Assembly (NCBI GenBank): GCA_033558025.1
Contig: JAUCEF010000016.1
Location: 1,860,001 to 1,924,000 of the forward strand
DNA from: Phytophthora sp. 'mugwort'
Lineage: Eukaryota > Oomycota > Peronosporomycetes > Peronosporales > Peronosporaceae
Reading direction: 5' to 3'
Length of the DNA: 64,000 bases
Both the position numbers and the translations under genes were made by a program. The notes under the pieces were generated by a model. That model was not told the DNA's origin. It did not search any database and was given only the letters and a program-made list of their open reading frames with translations. Of the stretch, positions 42,950 to 53,250 are shown in pieces. Numbering within the stretch: position 1 is the first letter of the stretch; every line of letters starts with the position of its first letter.

Positions 42950-43569
42950 ATACAGAGTTTCGCTTTCGGGAGTGTACAGCTGAGCTATCTAGGATTCATG
43001 ACGTTGCTTTCGTCATCGCCATTAAAGATTCCCTTCAGTCGGCTCGATGGTCATCTCGGAACGCCACCAAGGCCAGCAATACCAACCAGCACCAATGCCA
43101 CGCGGTTTGCAGGGGGAAGCGCGCCCATTTTCCGGCGATGGCTGTACCTTGCAGTTAAACCTCCTCCTCGACGCAACGCAAGCTATGGTGAATCTACAAG
43201 GGTTGAGTGATTTGACCGGCCGGAGCCCCGTGGCTGGTGCATACTGAATTACAGGCAGACTTTTGGCAGAAAAAACACGTTAAACGAGGGGCGCATGTTT
43301 TTGAAAATTACAGCCACTAGCCCCATAAAAGATCCGCCTCCATCACAAAAGACCTTGGGGCCGGTGTCGAGCGCCGCAGCAAAGATGACGCTTGGGCCGC
43401 GTTTAGCCGCGCAGAAGGAGGAAGCCAGGATGACCGGGAAGAGCTTCTGCTGACCGCAGGACGCTCGAGGCAGTTCCAATTTCGACAAGAAGAGAGCCGC
43501 CTCCTGATCCGATTGGGATTCCGGGACGCCGTTTATCGCTCTCTCTCTTCTGCCGCCTCATCATCCATC

Positions 43570-44523
43570 ATGTCCACCGCCGCCATCGCATGGATGTCGC
43601 CCTTGGCCGCCATCCCACAGCTCACGGCGTCCGACGACCCGATTGAGAATTCTAAGCAGGTGCTCAAGGCGCTGAAATGCGTAGCCTGCTCCAGCAAACA
43701 GGTAGGCGACATGATGCGCCGCCGCCGCGAGCGTCTGACCAAGCGCCTGCAGGCCGTAGCCGACGAGACGGAGCTGCTGCGCGCGCACATTGTGGAGAAC
43801 GTGCTCAACCAGCGCCAGCGTCTCGAGCAGCTGCGTGAGCTGCAGGAGGACCTGGAGCAGGCGCAGACGCTGGGCCAGCCAGATCTGCTAAAGGATCTGG
43901 CCGACGAACTCAAGCTGCTGCGACGTGAGGACCAGCGCGAGAGTGTATTGCTACACAACCTCAAGCGCACGGTGCGCTCGCGTGTGCGCGTTAAACGGGT
44001 GCTACAGGAGCAGAAGACCGCCGCAGACGAGGCCATGGTGGTCTTTAACTGCAAGAACAGCCTCATCCAGTCCATGGTGGCCACATGCTCCAAGACCACG
44101 TTCCTGTCGGCGTCCGAGCTCGGCTACGAGGAGGAGGGCTACGTCGAGGACGAGGCTGAGGATGTGGACGGCGACGAGTATAGCGGCGCCAGTGAGAGCG
44201 ACTACGATCTGAGCGACTTCGCCGAAGTCAACGACGACATGAACATGGACGTGGACTTTGCTGCCGCCGAGCCGGTGACCGACAGTGACTACCCGAAGAT
44301 GCGCGTGATCCAGCCAATAGACGAGGACGAGAAGGAGACGGAGAGTGGTGAGCAGTCAAGTGTGAGCGCGTGGTCGTTCGAGAGCGACTCGCAGGCCAGC
44401 TCGTCGGTCAAGGACAGTCGGCGTCGATCGGTGTCGTTCGGGCCGCTGCCTGTGGCCGAGGAGAACATGGAGATGGCGCAACCGATGACATTGGAAGAGC
44501 TGAGCGAAGATGATGGCGAGTAG
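43570..44523 (+). CDS. orphan coiled-coil/acidic protein, right copy
   Basis: 317 residues, identical in protein sequence to the copy at 35783-36736. I saw two silent changes in the coding region (GCA/GCG and TTC/TTT). The N-terminal two-thirds is a likely coiled coil (LRELQEDLEQAQTLGQPDLL). The C-terminal third is acidic (YVEDEAEDVDGDEYSG) and ends EELSEDDGE. The start is chosen at the first ATG (43570). The frame is open back to 43321 without an ATG, which leaves room for a spliced 5' exon. The two copies are transcribed away from each other. I cannot assign a function; a structural or scaffold role is only a guess. Confidence 0.78.
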   Translation: MSTAAIAWMSPLAAIPQLTASDDPIENSKQVLKALKCVACSSKQVGDMMRRRRERLTKRLQAVADETELLRAHIVENVLNQRQRLEQLRELQEDLEQAQTLGQPDLLKDLADELKLLRREDQRESVLLHNLKRTVRSRVRVKRVLQEQKTAADEAMVVFNCKNSLIQSMVATCSKTTFLSASELGYEEEGYVEDEAEDVDGDEYSGASESDYDLSDFAEVNDDMNMDVDFAAAEPVTDSDYPKMRVIQPIDEDEKETESGEQSSVSAWSFESDSQASSSVKDSRRRSVSFGPLPVAEENMEMAQPMTLEELSEDDGE

Positions 44524-45321
44524 CCTAGCCATGTTGATGACCCTGAAGTCGAGTAATCGTCGCGTTTATGCATTCGAAGCGACGCTTAGACATTCGTGTG
44601 GCTATTCGCTCCTATAAGGAATCCATTGTCGGACAACGGATTTCCAGGACGCGCGTTGTACTTGCACTACCTGGTGTATTAGTGTTGGTCTATAGAGCGT
44701 CAACTAGCAAAGGCGTGCTGCGCCCGGGCTTGTAAATATACTTTATGTTGGTTTGCGTGAATTTAACTCGAGCTGGAGCGTTCACTGTTAGTAGAAATTT
44801 GTTACACGTGGTCGCACTCGTCCATAACCACGATTGAATCAGCCTGACCAAAGATTGCCGCTTCTTAAGCAAAAAAACTGAGCAGACTACTTAGGATGGA
44901 AACACTGCTGAGCTAGTCACACACCCTTCGTGAGAAATATTTATCTCGTGAACAAACTGCTACAACCACACTACTTAAGTAAACGTTTCTCAGAGTAAAC
45001 TGTCACTATCATGGTTGGTAGCTTGATAGATAACTGCTTCTACTGTACAATTCTGCATGAGGCCTTGTACTAAGAGGCCTTTGGCCCTGATTACACCTTT
45101 AGTGCTGCAGGGGGCTACGAAGGATTTAACGGTTAGTTCGGAAGCTACCCATCGTCTATTAAAGCAAGTTAAAGCAGCTTAGACAAGCATTTACATACGA
45201 AAATCTCAAAACAAAGGGTGTCGTGAAGACGAGCCTTTTAGCACTCATCAATAGGAGCTGCTTGCATGCGAACTTCCGCGTGTGAGGATAACTGCACATG
45301 AACGAAATATACGTTTACTAC
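44524..45321. other. 3' flank of orphan gene, right copy
   Basis: No gene; inverted copy of 34985-35782, with two single-base differences noted. Confidence 0.5.
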
Positions 45322-45323
45322 TA

Positions 45324-45994
45324 CAGTCACACCTCCCTTACTGAGCCTCCCTACCTGACCACACATCCTGTATCTGGTTAGTCTTCTCTGTGTGCAAATT
45401 CGACTATATGACTTTATCGTCGATCTCTAACTGATAAAAATTCTCCTTATTATCTAACTTTGATAACCAGGGTGGGGGGAACTCCCTAAATGGACTCCAA
45501 ACGGTTCCTCGCCTATTGTTTCTCGACCGCTGTCTGCCAGTTTTTTAGACAGCACCCCTCCCCGGACAACATTCAGTCCCCAACCTCTCGCCGTAATGTT
45601 CAGTCCGAACTAGCATTTCCAGCCATGAACCATGCCGCCCCAAAGCCGAGCGCATTCGTTGACGATGGAGGAGAAGCTCCAGACCTGCTTGAAGGCCACC
45701 GCAAGCCTAGGATAAGGGATGGAGAGCTGTTAATATGGGCCTGCAGTACCTTTAAAAAGACCATCGGCATCATCACTATTCGGCGTATTCGAAACAAGCA
45801 GCCGCCTTACTATTGCAGCGCGAAATCGTCAGTATCTCGACGGCGTCGGGTGAAGCTTCCTGAGTTCAAGCCGCAGCTCGTCGACTTTTTCCACAGGTAT
45901 GAAGGAATGCTATTATTTCTGATGATATTTTGCTTCTCTAAGCCGGAGATATTAAGCAAACCCTCAACATTAGTGATGCTCAGCTTCGACTAAG
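45324..45994 (+). mobile_element. truncated Tigger element end
   Basis: It has the same end (CAGTCACACCTC, preceded by TA at 45322-45323) as the complete Tigger at 32959-34982, but is cut off after 671 bases at the boundary of the inverted repeat. It holds only the first part of the transposase gene. Confidence 0.88.
45490..45994 (+). pseudogene. Tigger transposase 5' fragment
   Basis: Copy of the first exon and intron of the transposase at 33099-34816. It differs at two residues that I noted (QPP for QPS, VKL for VKF) and stops inside the DNA-binding exon at ISDAQLRL. The catalytic region is absent. Confidence 0.85.
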
Positions 45995-46129
45995 GATATT
46001 ACAATACAAAAATCAAGTCAATAGTATTTTCAAATATCTTCGCGGTTCCACAACTGGGCACCACTTCTACCGGTACATGTAGTCTAGGCTGTGGACAGTA
46101 GCTGTTAGCCACTCGTCCTCATTTGACAA

Positions 46130-48275
46130 AAGTAAAATAAACAGTCAGCATGAGCCTCTCCGCTGTCGTTCCTACGAACACGTAGAAGGCCCGCACGACG
46201 GCCATTAGCGCGTTCGGTCGAATGCTAGAGGACGAGGGTGTTAGCATGGAGTTGTTCCGTGCTAGCATCCTCACAGACCCCTGTGGCAAACATCTGGCTG
46301 CCACAATGGACCGCTTTGGTTACACCTCGCCGCTAATGACGGTAAGAAAGGTAAGTTAGCTCGCAATACTGCGACGTCCTACTATCGGAACATAAAGCTG
46401 TGGCTGATTGATGAGTTCCCCCATCTCCCTTGGCAAACGGAGATGAACTTGTTGAAACAAGGAAAACTCTGGACAAGCATTGCTTGAAAAGGGAGGAGGC
46501 GGGCTCGTTAATTAGCTCCACCTTGTACTAAACAGGACTTAGGTTCTCTAATTCGCTATGTCTACAGCACGGCTCGCGCCGCCAGTGACTACCAAGACGC
46601 TGCGTTGGCGTGCCTCATGTGGCACTGCTTTGAGCGCTCGTCCGACCTAGGCTTCCTACGCAAACAGCACGTGTCAGTGTCAGCGGACGGCATCTTCTAC
46701 TTACAGCTCGTTAGGGTGCAAACGGCAGAAGAGCAAGGACTCACGCTCGTACCTAATAAGGAAGACTTCGCTACCTGCCCGCTGCACTCGCTCTCTGTGG
46801 CGCTTGTGATGCAGAAGGCATCCGGCGCGCCTTGCTCAGCCAGCTCCCGGAGCTGGCACCTGCAAGTGAAGAGCCGCTCCAGCCCGGTGTGCCGCTCCAT
46901 GACTTGTTGACCGCTGAGTCTGCTTCGCTGAGCGCCTCCTTGGCGGCTCTGCACCTGCTTCATCCGCATTCACCCCCCACCCCGCGGTCCTGGCGTCACC
47001 AAGCTCGCTGCGTACAAGAGCACAAGAACAAGTGAGTTGTGCAACGGCCCCGTCGAAGTCTCGCCCCGGAGAGAAGCCACGTGGCGCAGATGGCATATAA
47101 GCGTACGTCAACCGACTGCTCAAGTGCGTGGCGAAGCCCGTTGGAGCCATGACGGACTTGATTCTCATTCCTTCCGCCGCGGTGGTGCACAGCATGCCAA
47201 CGGCGACGATCGCCTTTCCCCGCAGTTGATCTTCGACCGTGGCGCGTGGGACATGAGCAAGCTTAACAAAGGCTTTGCATACGTGTACAACACGGCACGG
47301 GAGGACAGGAAGGTCGCGCGAGTGCTGAGTGGCTGGGAAGCCGACACCGTTCTTGTCGTTCTTCACGTCGCTGCGCTAGATCATAGGGCTCAAGAGCGGC
47401 TGACTCGCTTGCGTGGCTTCCTGTTTAACACCTGCACAGGACTCATGGAGCAAACGGCTCAACGTTAGCAGCAACGTCCTCACCGTTCTCACGGCGTACC
47501 TCGTTCGGTACTACCCGCTGTTGAAGGAGCTCGCGCCTACGAGCCCGATCGTCACGCGCGTGGATGAATGCTTGGTTGCTGCTGACATATCGCACACAGC
47601 TTTGCTTGCATGGTCTGTCGCGCTGCACGACACGGCCGCTTCGCCTGCTCAAGCGCCAGAACAAGACACAAACAAACACCAGTGCCATTGCCAACAACCG
47701 GATCACCTTCTCGCTGTCATTCGAGAGCTTACCTCCACCAACAAGGCCTTGGCGGCTCGACTGACTATTGTCGAGGCCTCCCAACTAAAATCTACAAACA
47801 AGGCAACAAGCACTGAAGACGAACAAGGGGAAGCAACGTCAGATCAAGAGCCCAAGCCCAAACGCAGGTAGAAGCAGGTAACGTACCTGTCTGCAAATTG
47901 GTTCAAGTGGTACACTCACGTGCCTCGCGTGTGGAACTGTACCGACAGGCAGAAGAAGTCAGCGTTTCGGTATGTCGTCGCCTTCATGAAGATCTTCATG
48001 GCTTATGGCTTCATCCTTGACGACGGGTCGGAGAGCTACAAGGACGAAGCCCTCGCTGTCGGCGCGCGCGCGGAGGAAGCGTGCTCCAGTTCTTGAAGTC
48101 GCGACGGATCACTGGAAGGAAGCCGGCAGCGTACTGTGCTCGCTACGCCGCTTCACAAGTCCGGCTTCGACGAACGCATCGTCGCATACAAGCGCCTGCT
48201 TGCCATCGGTCGCATTCGGGACCCGGCTCCTACAGACAGCCAAGACATTCTATCCTAGCAGGTCACGTCTAACGA
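46130..48275 (+). mobile_element. Crypton (tyrosine recombinase) element, decayed
   Basis: Plus-strand frames trace an oomycete-type Crypton recombinase. The N-terminal part reads MLEDEGVSMELFRASILTD, HLAATMDRFGYTSPLM and SYYRNIKLWLIDEF. The core reads ACLMWHCFERSSDLGFLRKQ, then SHSFRRGGAQHANGD (47161-47205), which carries the HxxR box, and KGFAYVYNTAREDRKVA (47266-47316) with the candidate nucleophilic tyrosine. After further breaks, 47880-48258 reads WFKWYTHVPRVWNCTDRQKK and YKRLLAIGRIRDPAPTDSQD, a GCR1_C-like DNA-binding domain typical of Cryptons. Stops and shifts occur throughout. Cryptons have no terminal inverted repeats, so the ends are approximate. Confidence 0.78.
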
Positions 48276-48309
48276 GTTAGTAGCCGCACAGATAAGTTCA
48301 TAATACATA

Positions 48310-48655
48310 TCGAGTTTAACCAGCAACATGCAATAGCACAAGTACAAACAACAAGCAGCCTCCAAGCACACACAACACACCATCATCACAGCAGCGCACA
48401 CGTGCACCCCCAGTAGAAACACGTGTAATGCAGCAGCACACACACAGCTGCACACACAACAGAATAGCAGCACACACCACAACCGCAGCGTGCACGCAAC
48501 ACGCACACACAACACAACAGCATCACACACGCAGCACGCACACACAGCACAACAGCATCACACAGGCATCAGCCTGGACGCACACACGCCACACACACTA
48601 CGTAGCAGTCCACACACAGTACAGCGCCAACACGAAACTCCAACCGCTATGTCTT
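48310..48655. repeat. CA-rich low-complexity region
   Basis: About 350 bases dominated by CACACA, CAGCA and CAACA words (GCAGCACACAC, ACACACAACAC), without a regular unit. Open frames on both strands here are composition artefacts. Confidence 0.8.
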
Positions 48656-48662
48656 GATCAAT

Positions 48663-48732
48663 AACACTGGTTCGATTCGAACGAATATCTCAGGGTCGAA
48701 GCCCTGCGCTATATCCGTTGAGCTACAGCGTC
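48663..48732 (-). tRNA. tRNA-Arg(TCG)-like sequence, probable pseudogene
   Basis: Minus strand, 70 bases. Acceptor stem GACGCTG pairs with CAGTGTT through two G-T pairs. The D-arm reads GCTCAACGGATATAGCGC with one mismatch. The anticodon stem CAGGG/CCCTG encloses only six bases, CTTCGA, where seven are needed; with one A restored the anticodon would be TCG (Arg). The T-loop TTCGAAT is standard, with one mismatch in its stem. These defects point to a pseudogene. Confidence 0.55.
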
Positions 48733-49392
48733 GGAAGGGTGGGCGGTCGGATGCGGTCAGGCACCCGTTCCGCGTACGGGCTGTACGGCCTCAGACGGGT
48801 CTTTGAGCCGGAGACTTGCGCAGTAGGCTTGAAAAAGGAAGAGGGACAGCTCAAAGCCTGTGTCGGCGACGGCTCAGTCTTCGCAGTGTCTGGCAGCCAC
48901 TAACTTCGCGCGTGTCTCTGCCAGAGCCAGGTGGCCAGTTCCCACTGGATTCTAAAGCTCACAATGAGAGGCTTTGATACCTCTGATTCGTTAATAAATC
49001 AACCAATAAACGACTTCACTAGGACTTCGCTGTCGCGAGACTGCTTCAAATTGTGGCCCACTGCATGGGTACGGACCTCATTAATGAATTTATCGCCCCA
49101 GGTGCACATTGCTCCAGGGCTCAAAACGCATACATATCAATAAAAGTCGATTTCTCGGCCCAGAGGCCTCTAGAGGCTATTTCCTCGTGCCTGCAAGCGC
49201 CCCATGAAAGCTGAAGCGGACGCGCAGGCCCATCGAAAAAAAAACTAACCTCAATAAACTGGTTTTCATTTTGGCCATTACCGGTGTTTAATGCACCGTA
49301 TTTTACGGCCGTCCCAACTGTCGGAAAGATTTGGGATGTCGGAACCGTCACTTTGACAGACACACGGACGGACGGACGGAGCGACGTTAGCG
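48733..49392. other. no gene seen
   Basis: Spacer with a short (GGAC)n tract near 49367-49380. Confidence 0.5.
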
Positions 49393-49467
49393 TTGAGTTT
49401 TAGGATTGGAAAACTAGCCGAGCGTTTTGGGCGGCGCTCGGCTAGTTTTTCCAATCCTAAAACTCAA
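49393..49467. repeat. 33-bp near-perfect hairpin
   Basis: Left arm TTGAGTTTTAGGATTGG then AAAACTAGCCGAGCG; the right arm is its inverted copy with one extra A/T. The loop is about 10 bases. It looks like a miniature foldback or two abutting transposon ends. Confidence 0.85.
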
Positions 49468-49666
49468 AGCGGGCGGTGTGTGCTTGTTGGGTGCCAACCC
49501 GTTCCGCTCGATCAAGAGCTCGCTCCACTACTGAGACTACGCTTCGCTCCGGTGCAGCCACTCCGCTCGCACAGGCTCGCTGCGCTACTCGCCGTATTAG
49601 GATACTATGAGAGCTACCTACGCCTTCGGCTTCGGTATGAAGGGCGGGCCCACCAGACCCGCTATA

Positions 49667-50986
49667 CGCTCCCGGGCAAAATATTACGGCCACTAAGTTT
49701 TTTGCTATAACTTTTCTGCTACTGAGAGTTGGAGCTTGCTGTGTAGATATGTGGTGTAGACACCCCAGAGAAGCATAGTTACGATGAGAAGTTTGCGAAG
49801 TTCGCGCTGCGAGGGGAGGCTCACATACAAAAATAACGTATAGTGGACCCGGACACAATTTACGGCCGGTCTTATGCATACAAAATTCAAGTAAAAAGTC
49901 ACGAAATGATAGAATCATTATCTGTTAGTAGTGCGTGGTGTTACCCTGCTTGGAGATGACTTGGAGATGCTTGGAGATGACTTCGATGCAGCGTCCTGGC
50001 ATCGAGGCCACGAGCTTCCCACGCCGCTAGAATGGCTGCTGTCAAATCCGTGACGCTGTCGTAGTGCTTTCCGTTGTGGTAGACGATCTGAGCCATCATG
50101 GCCCAGACATTCTCGATCGGGTTCAAGCCGGCGAGCGAGCAGGCCAATCGAGAACGCGGATGCCTTCGTCCGCGAAGAACTCAGTCATGAACTTGGAGCG
50201 GTGGATGGAGGCGTTGTCCTGCTGGTATATGTAGTCCACGCAATAATGGAGATGCGCAAATGGGAGCATGTACTCCGACACCGTGTAGACGTAGTGCTCC
50301 GATGCCTGCCGCCCTTGCAGCATTGCGAGCTTCGACTTTCCAGCTGCGCTGAAGCTTCCCAAACCATTAGCGATCCACCGCCATTTTGTTTTTTTTCACA
50401 GCCTACCTTGTAGATCGTCGTATGTCGCGCCAGTAATGGCGCAGATCATCTGGACCATCGAGGTTGAACTTCTTCTCGTCGGAGAAGACGATCTGGGGCC
50501 ACATATCCGGCTGGACCTGTCTTCAGTGCTCGCTATATACAGTCCCTTGAGCGCTTGGTCTTCATGGCGATAGCTCGGATACTGAAGCCGCTCTCGCTTA
50601 GCCCTTGGGTCCGCCCGCTCTCCGCCTCGGTCAGCGATGGTCCTCGGCCCATCAAGTAATTGAATGGCAGCAAGAGCACAAGTAGGCCGTGCGGAGAGCG
50701 CCTACAGCCTGCCAGCCAACTGGTGGCTTTAATTAATGATTCTATCATTTCGTGACGTTTGACTTGAATTTTGTATGCATAAGACCGGCGTAAATTGTGT
50801 CCGGGTCCACTATACGTTTTTTTGTATGTGAGCCTCCCCTCGCAGCCCTAACTTCGCAAACTTCTCATCGTAACTATGCTTCTCTGGAGTGTTTATACCG
50901 CATATCTAAACAGCAAGCTCCAACTATCAGTAGCAGAAAAGTAAAGCAAATAAAACTTAGTGGCAGTAATATTCTGTCCGGGAGTG
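49667..50986 (-). mobile_element. Tc1/mariner-like element with long terminal inverted repeats
   Basis: The ends CGCTCCCGGGCAAAATATTA (49667) and, inverted, CACTCCCGGACAGAATATTA (ending 50986) are flanked by TA (49665-49666, 50987-50988). The inverted similarity runs inward for about 250 bases on each side (to about 49920 and from about 50735). The 1320-base element encodes a Tc1-type transposase on the minus strand. Confidence 0.88.
49941..50652 (-). pseudogene. Tc1-like transposase, broken
   Basis: Starts MGRGPSLTEAESGRTQGLSE at the ATG at 50650-50652, with a helix-turn-helix (FSIRAIAMKTKRSRDCI). After a shift, DDE parts follow: GSFSAAGKSKLAML, VDYIYQQDNASIHRSKF with the second catalytic D, and VLDWPARSP. 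In another frame come LNPIENVWAMMAQIVY with the final acidic residue. At least two shifts and a missing middle part make it inactive. Confidence 0.82.
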
Positions 50987-50994
50987 TACACGAA

Positions 50995-51117
50995 AAGGTT
51001 TTTCACCTTCTCTTCGCTCGGCAGCAATTTTAGCCAATTGGGAGCCGCCTTCGCTTCGCTCGGCGGCAATAGACAGTTTAAGCCAATGGGAGGCCGCCTC
51101 GCTGCGCTAGGCAGCAA
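50995..51117. repeat. short direct repeats beside the Tc1 element
   Basis: The phrase GCTTCGCTCGGCGGCAAT and variants recur three times, separated by TTTAGCCAATGGGAG-like spacers. A related CGCTTCGCTC motif recurs at about 49540-49600 on the other side of the element. Confidence 0.5.
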
Positions 51118-51169
51118 TTAAAAATTACATGGCTTTTGGCCAACGAGAAAGAGTACAATAACTGCGTCG

Positions 51170-51880
51170 GTGCGTCTGCTTTCTGCTGTACTCTTTGAAG
51201 TAGACGTCAGCGATGTTGTTGACCTTGCTTCATTGTTGCCGTCCTTGCGGGTTGATGACATCGTTGAGTTAGTTGTTCTGGAAATCCACACGAGCGTAGG
51301 GACACCATGGGCGGCCAAGATAAGCCGTGCAGTTCATGGACGCCGTTAGCGATGACGCAGCCCTTACCGATAGACTCAAGATTCCAGGACTCGAACCATG
51401 ACTTCGACTGGAGCCCAAACATGGAGTCCACAGGATCGACGATATATGACCAGGTATAAAGTTCGCGGCCTTTGTTCGTACACAACGTGTCTTGATACCG
51501 GCGAAGTTGTAGCATTCGTTGTCGGTATTATCAACGTAGACGGCCACGGCCTGGCCGATTTTCCCCTCTGGGCTGGCAACGTTGAGGCTGTACCACCTTC
51601 ATAGCATTTTTCGATTTGAGCAGCAGGGTGACGAGTTGGTTGAGTGAGCCGAGCATTGGCATCTGGGCCATTTTTAGGGTGATCAGCATTAGTCAGTCAT
51701 TCAGTTTCGGTACCGTCATAAGAGACACCAGGGAGCATTAAGAGGGTGTAGGGTGTGCTCGTCCGTTGTGTTGGGGACATGGGTCACGCCCTTCGACACG
51801 GTTTTGAAGTTGCCTTTGTATGCGCCCCTGCCATCGACGGCAATGCTGCAGCTGGAGGCTTGGTTCGCGCACTCGGTCCG
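51170..51880 (-). pseudogene. pectin methylesterase pseudogene
   Basis: Minus-strand pieces in shifting frames follow a pectin methylesterase: CSIAVDGRGAYKGNFKTVSK (about 51800-51860), GVTHVPNTTDEHT, LLMLPGVSYDGT, VAVYVDNTDNECYNF, then DPVDSMFGLQSKSWFE and NLESIGKGCVIANG with the active-site region. After another shift come YLGRPWCPYARVDFQNN and NNIADVYFKEYS at the C-terminus. Several shifts plus in-frame stops (after FQNN and after GRQQ) show it is dead, and no signal peptide is seen. Intact homologues remove methyl groups from plant pectin outside the cell. Confidence 0.75.
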
Positions 51881-53250
51881 CTACACGAACTAAGAAGCGC
51901 GAATACACGCATTGTCGAGTCGGCTTGACTCGCGACGGGAGAAATACAAAGCGAGTTGCCTAACGGTTGAATTTCCGTTACGTCCTCAGCACTGCGTGGC
52001 TACAGGCCTCGCAGTCACTGTGATCGTATTCACGTTGCTGCCCGTTCTACCAGCGAAATATTACAGTCGTATTTAGATTATCACTTACGCACTCGGTATA
52101 GGCCCCTTCTGGAAAGAGAGCCTTGTATTTGCTTGTACGAGTTCCCACCCACTCGTGCTTTTAGTCGAGCGACGAGATCTGTCGACAAACTTACCGACAT
52201 CCCACACCGCAAACCAACATCTATAAGCGTCGAGTGTCGACTAGCCATGCGCTCATGCGTCTTTGACGGCACAGCAGCTGGTGATACAATTGCACCGGCA
52301 GCAATTACAATTATCCGAGCCGATCAGTTGTGAAACCTTTTGAGTGTGACGCTTAAGGCAATATTTAATATTTGCCAAGTCCATTCGGTAGCAATCCCCG
52401 ACTTCGATCGTGCGACACTGTATCCAGATACGTAAAGCTCCGCATGCGGATTTGAATTGACTCACAACAAAAAACGATGAGACTAGTGGATCAGTTCAAG
52501 TCCGTAGCAGTGTTCAAGTAGTGCAGCGCGCTACCCCGAGACGATTCTTTTTTCAAGTTGACCAACGAGCAGTTAGCCTAAGACTCAACCGTTTCAGGTA
52601 GAATGCCCTGCTCCTGCAGCATCTTCCATTTCCAATACGAACCATCTGCATAGTTACTGCGTCTAGGTGCGACAGAATATTACCACCAAGACGTTGTACG
52701 GCAACCACGACTTTAAGCACTGCTTAGCATAATATCCATCGCTTTCAAAGCTATCCCTATAATGAAATTCGTTGTTCGTGGGCTCATCAGTGCATTCATC
52801 TCTCGAGTTACCGAGAGGATTTCCTCACAAAGATTCAGAGCAGATCTTGGTATATTTGCGAACATCATTTGAGCTCTAGCCACTACAGACCAAAAAGAAT
52901 GCAGTATAAACACCCTTGTCTCCCGCGCTCGAAGATTGACGAATGAGCTCCTCTCTTCGATTGTCGGTTTTTGCCCGTTGGCACGCAGCCAGTCAATTTC
53001 AGTACCGATTATAACGCCACGTTCCTAAAATCCGCATTATATACGGCTGCCACACGCAACCACCTTATTTTCGGACGCGCCATTTCAGCTTTAATTTTGG
53101 CTGCGTCGTTTCGAAACGGATCGCTCAGTTCATAATGGGACGCAGCGGTATTCCCCTCCGCATGACCGCTCAGCACCTCTTACTCCTGAAAAAGATCTAA
53201 GCGACTCGTCGTCTCAGAATCCCCAGCAAGACCAGTTCCACCAGGCGAGA
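51881..53250. other. no firm gene
   Basis: On the minus strand near 52250-52465, a cysteine-rich stretch (CNCCRCNCITSCC) resembles the pre-SET cysteines of a SET-domain fragment, but no catalytic SET motif is visible. The last few hundred bases should contain the ARL3 promoter. Confidence 0.35.

Larger units (their letters stand above)
42950..45994. repeat. right arm of the large inverted repeat
   Basis: 42950-43249 is the diverged inner part, and 43252-45994 the nearly identical outer part. The TA at 43250-43251 is the unoccupied target site of the pogo-like element found in the left arm. The outer limit TCGACTAAG at 45994 falls inside a Tigger transposase gene; beyond it the two sides are unrelated. 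Confidence 0.93.

Noticed and set aside
46697..47366. Minus-strand frames of up to 176 residues across the Crypton
   Set aside because: The plus strand carries recognisable recombinase motifs, so these are shadows.
48255..48664. Cysteine- and valine-rich or histidine/threonine-rich frames
   Set aside because: They come from the CA-rich low-complexity tract and have no other support.
52250..52465. Cysteine-rich stretch as a SET-domain gene
   Set aside because: Only the cysteine spacing hints at a pre-SET region; no catalytic SET motif follows.
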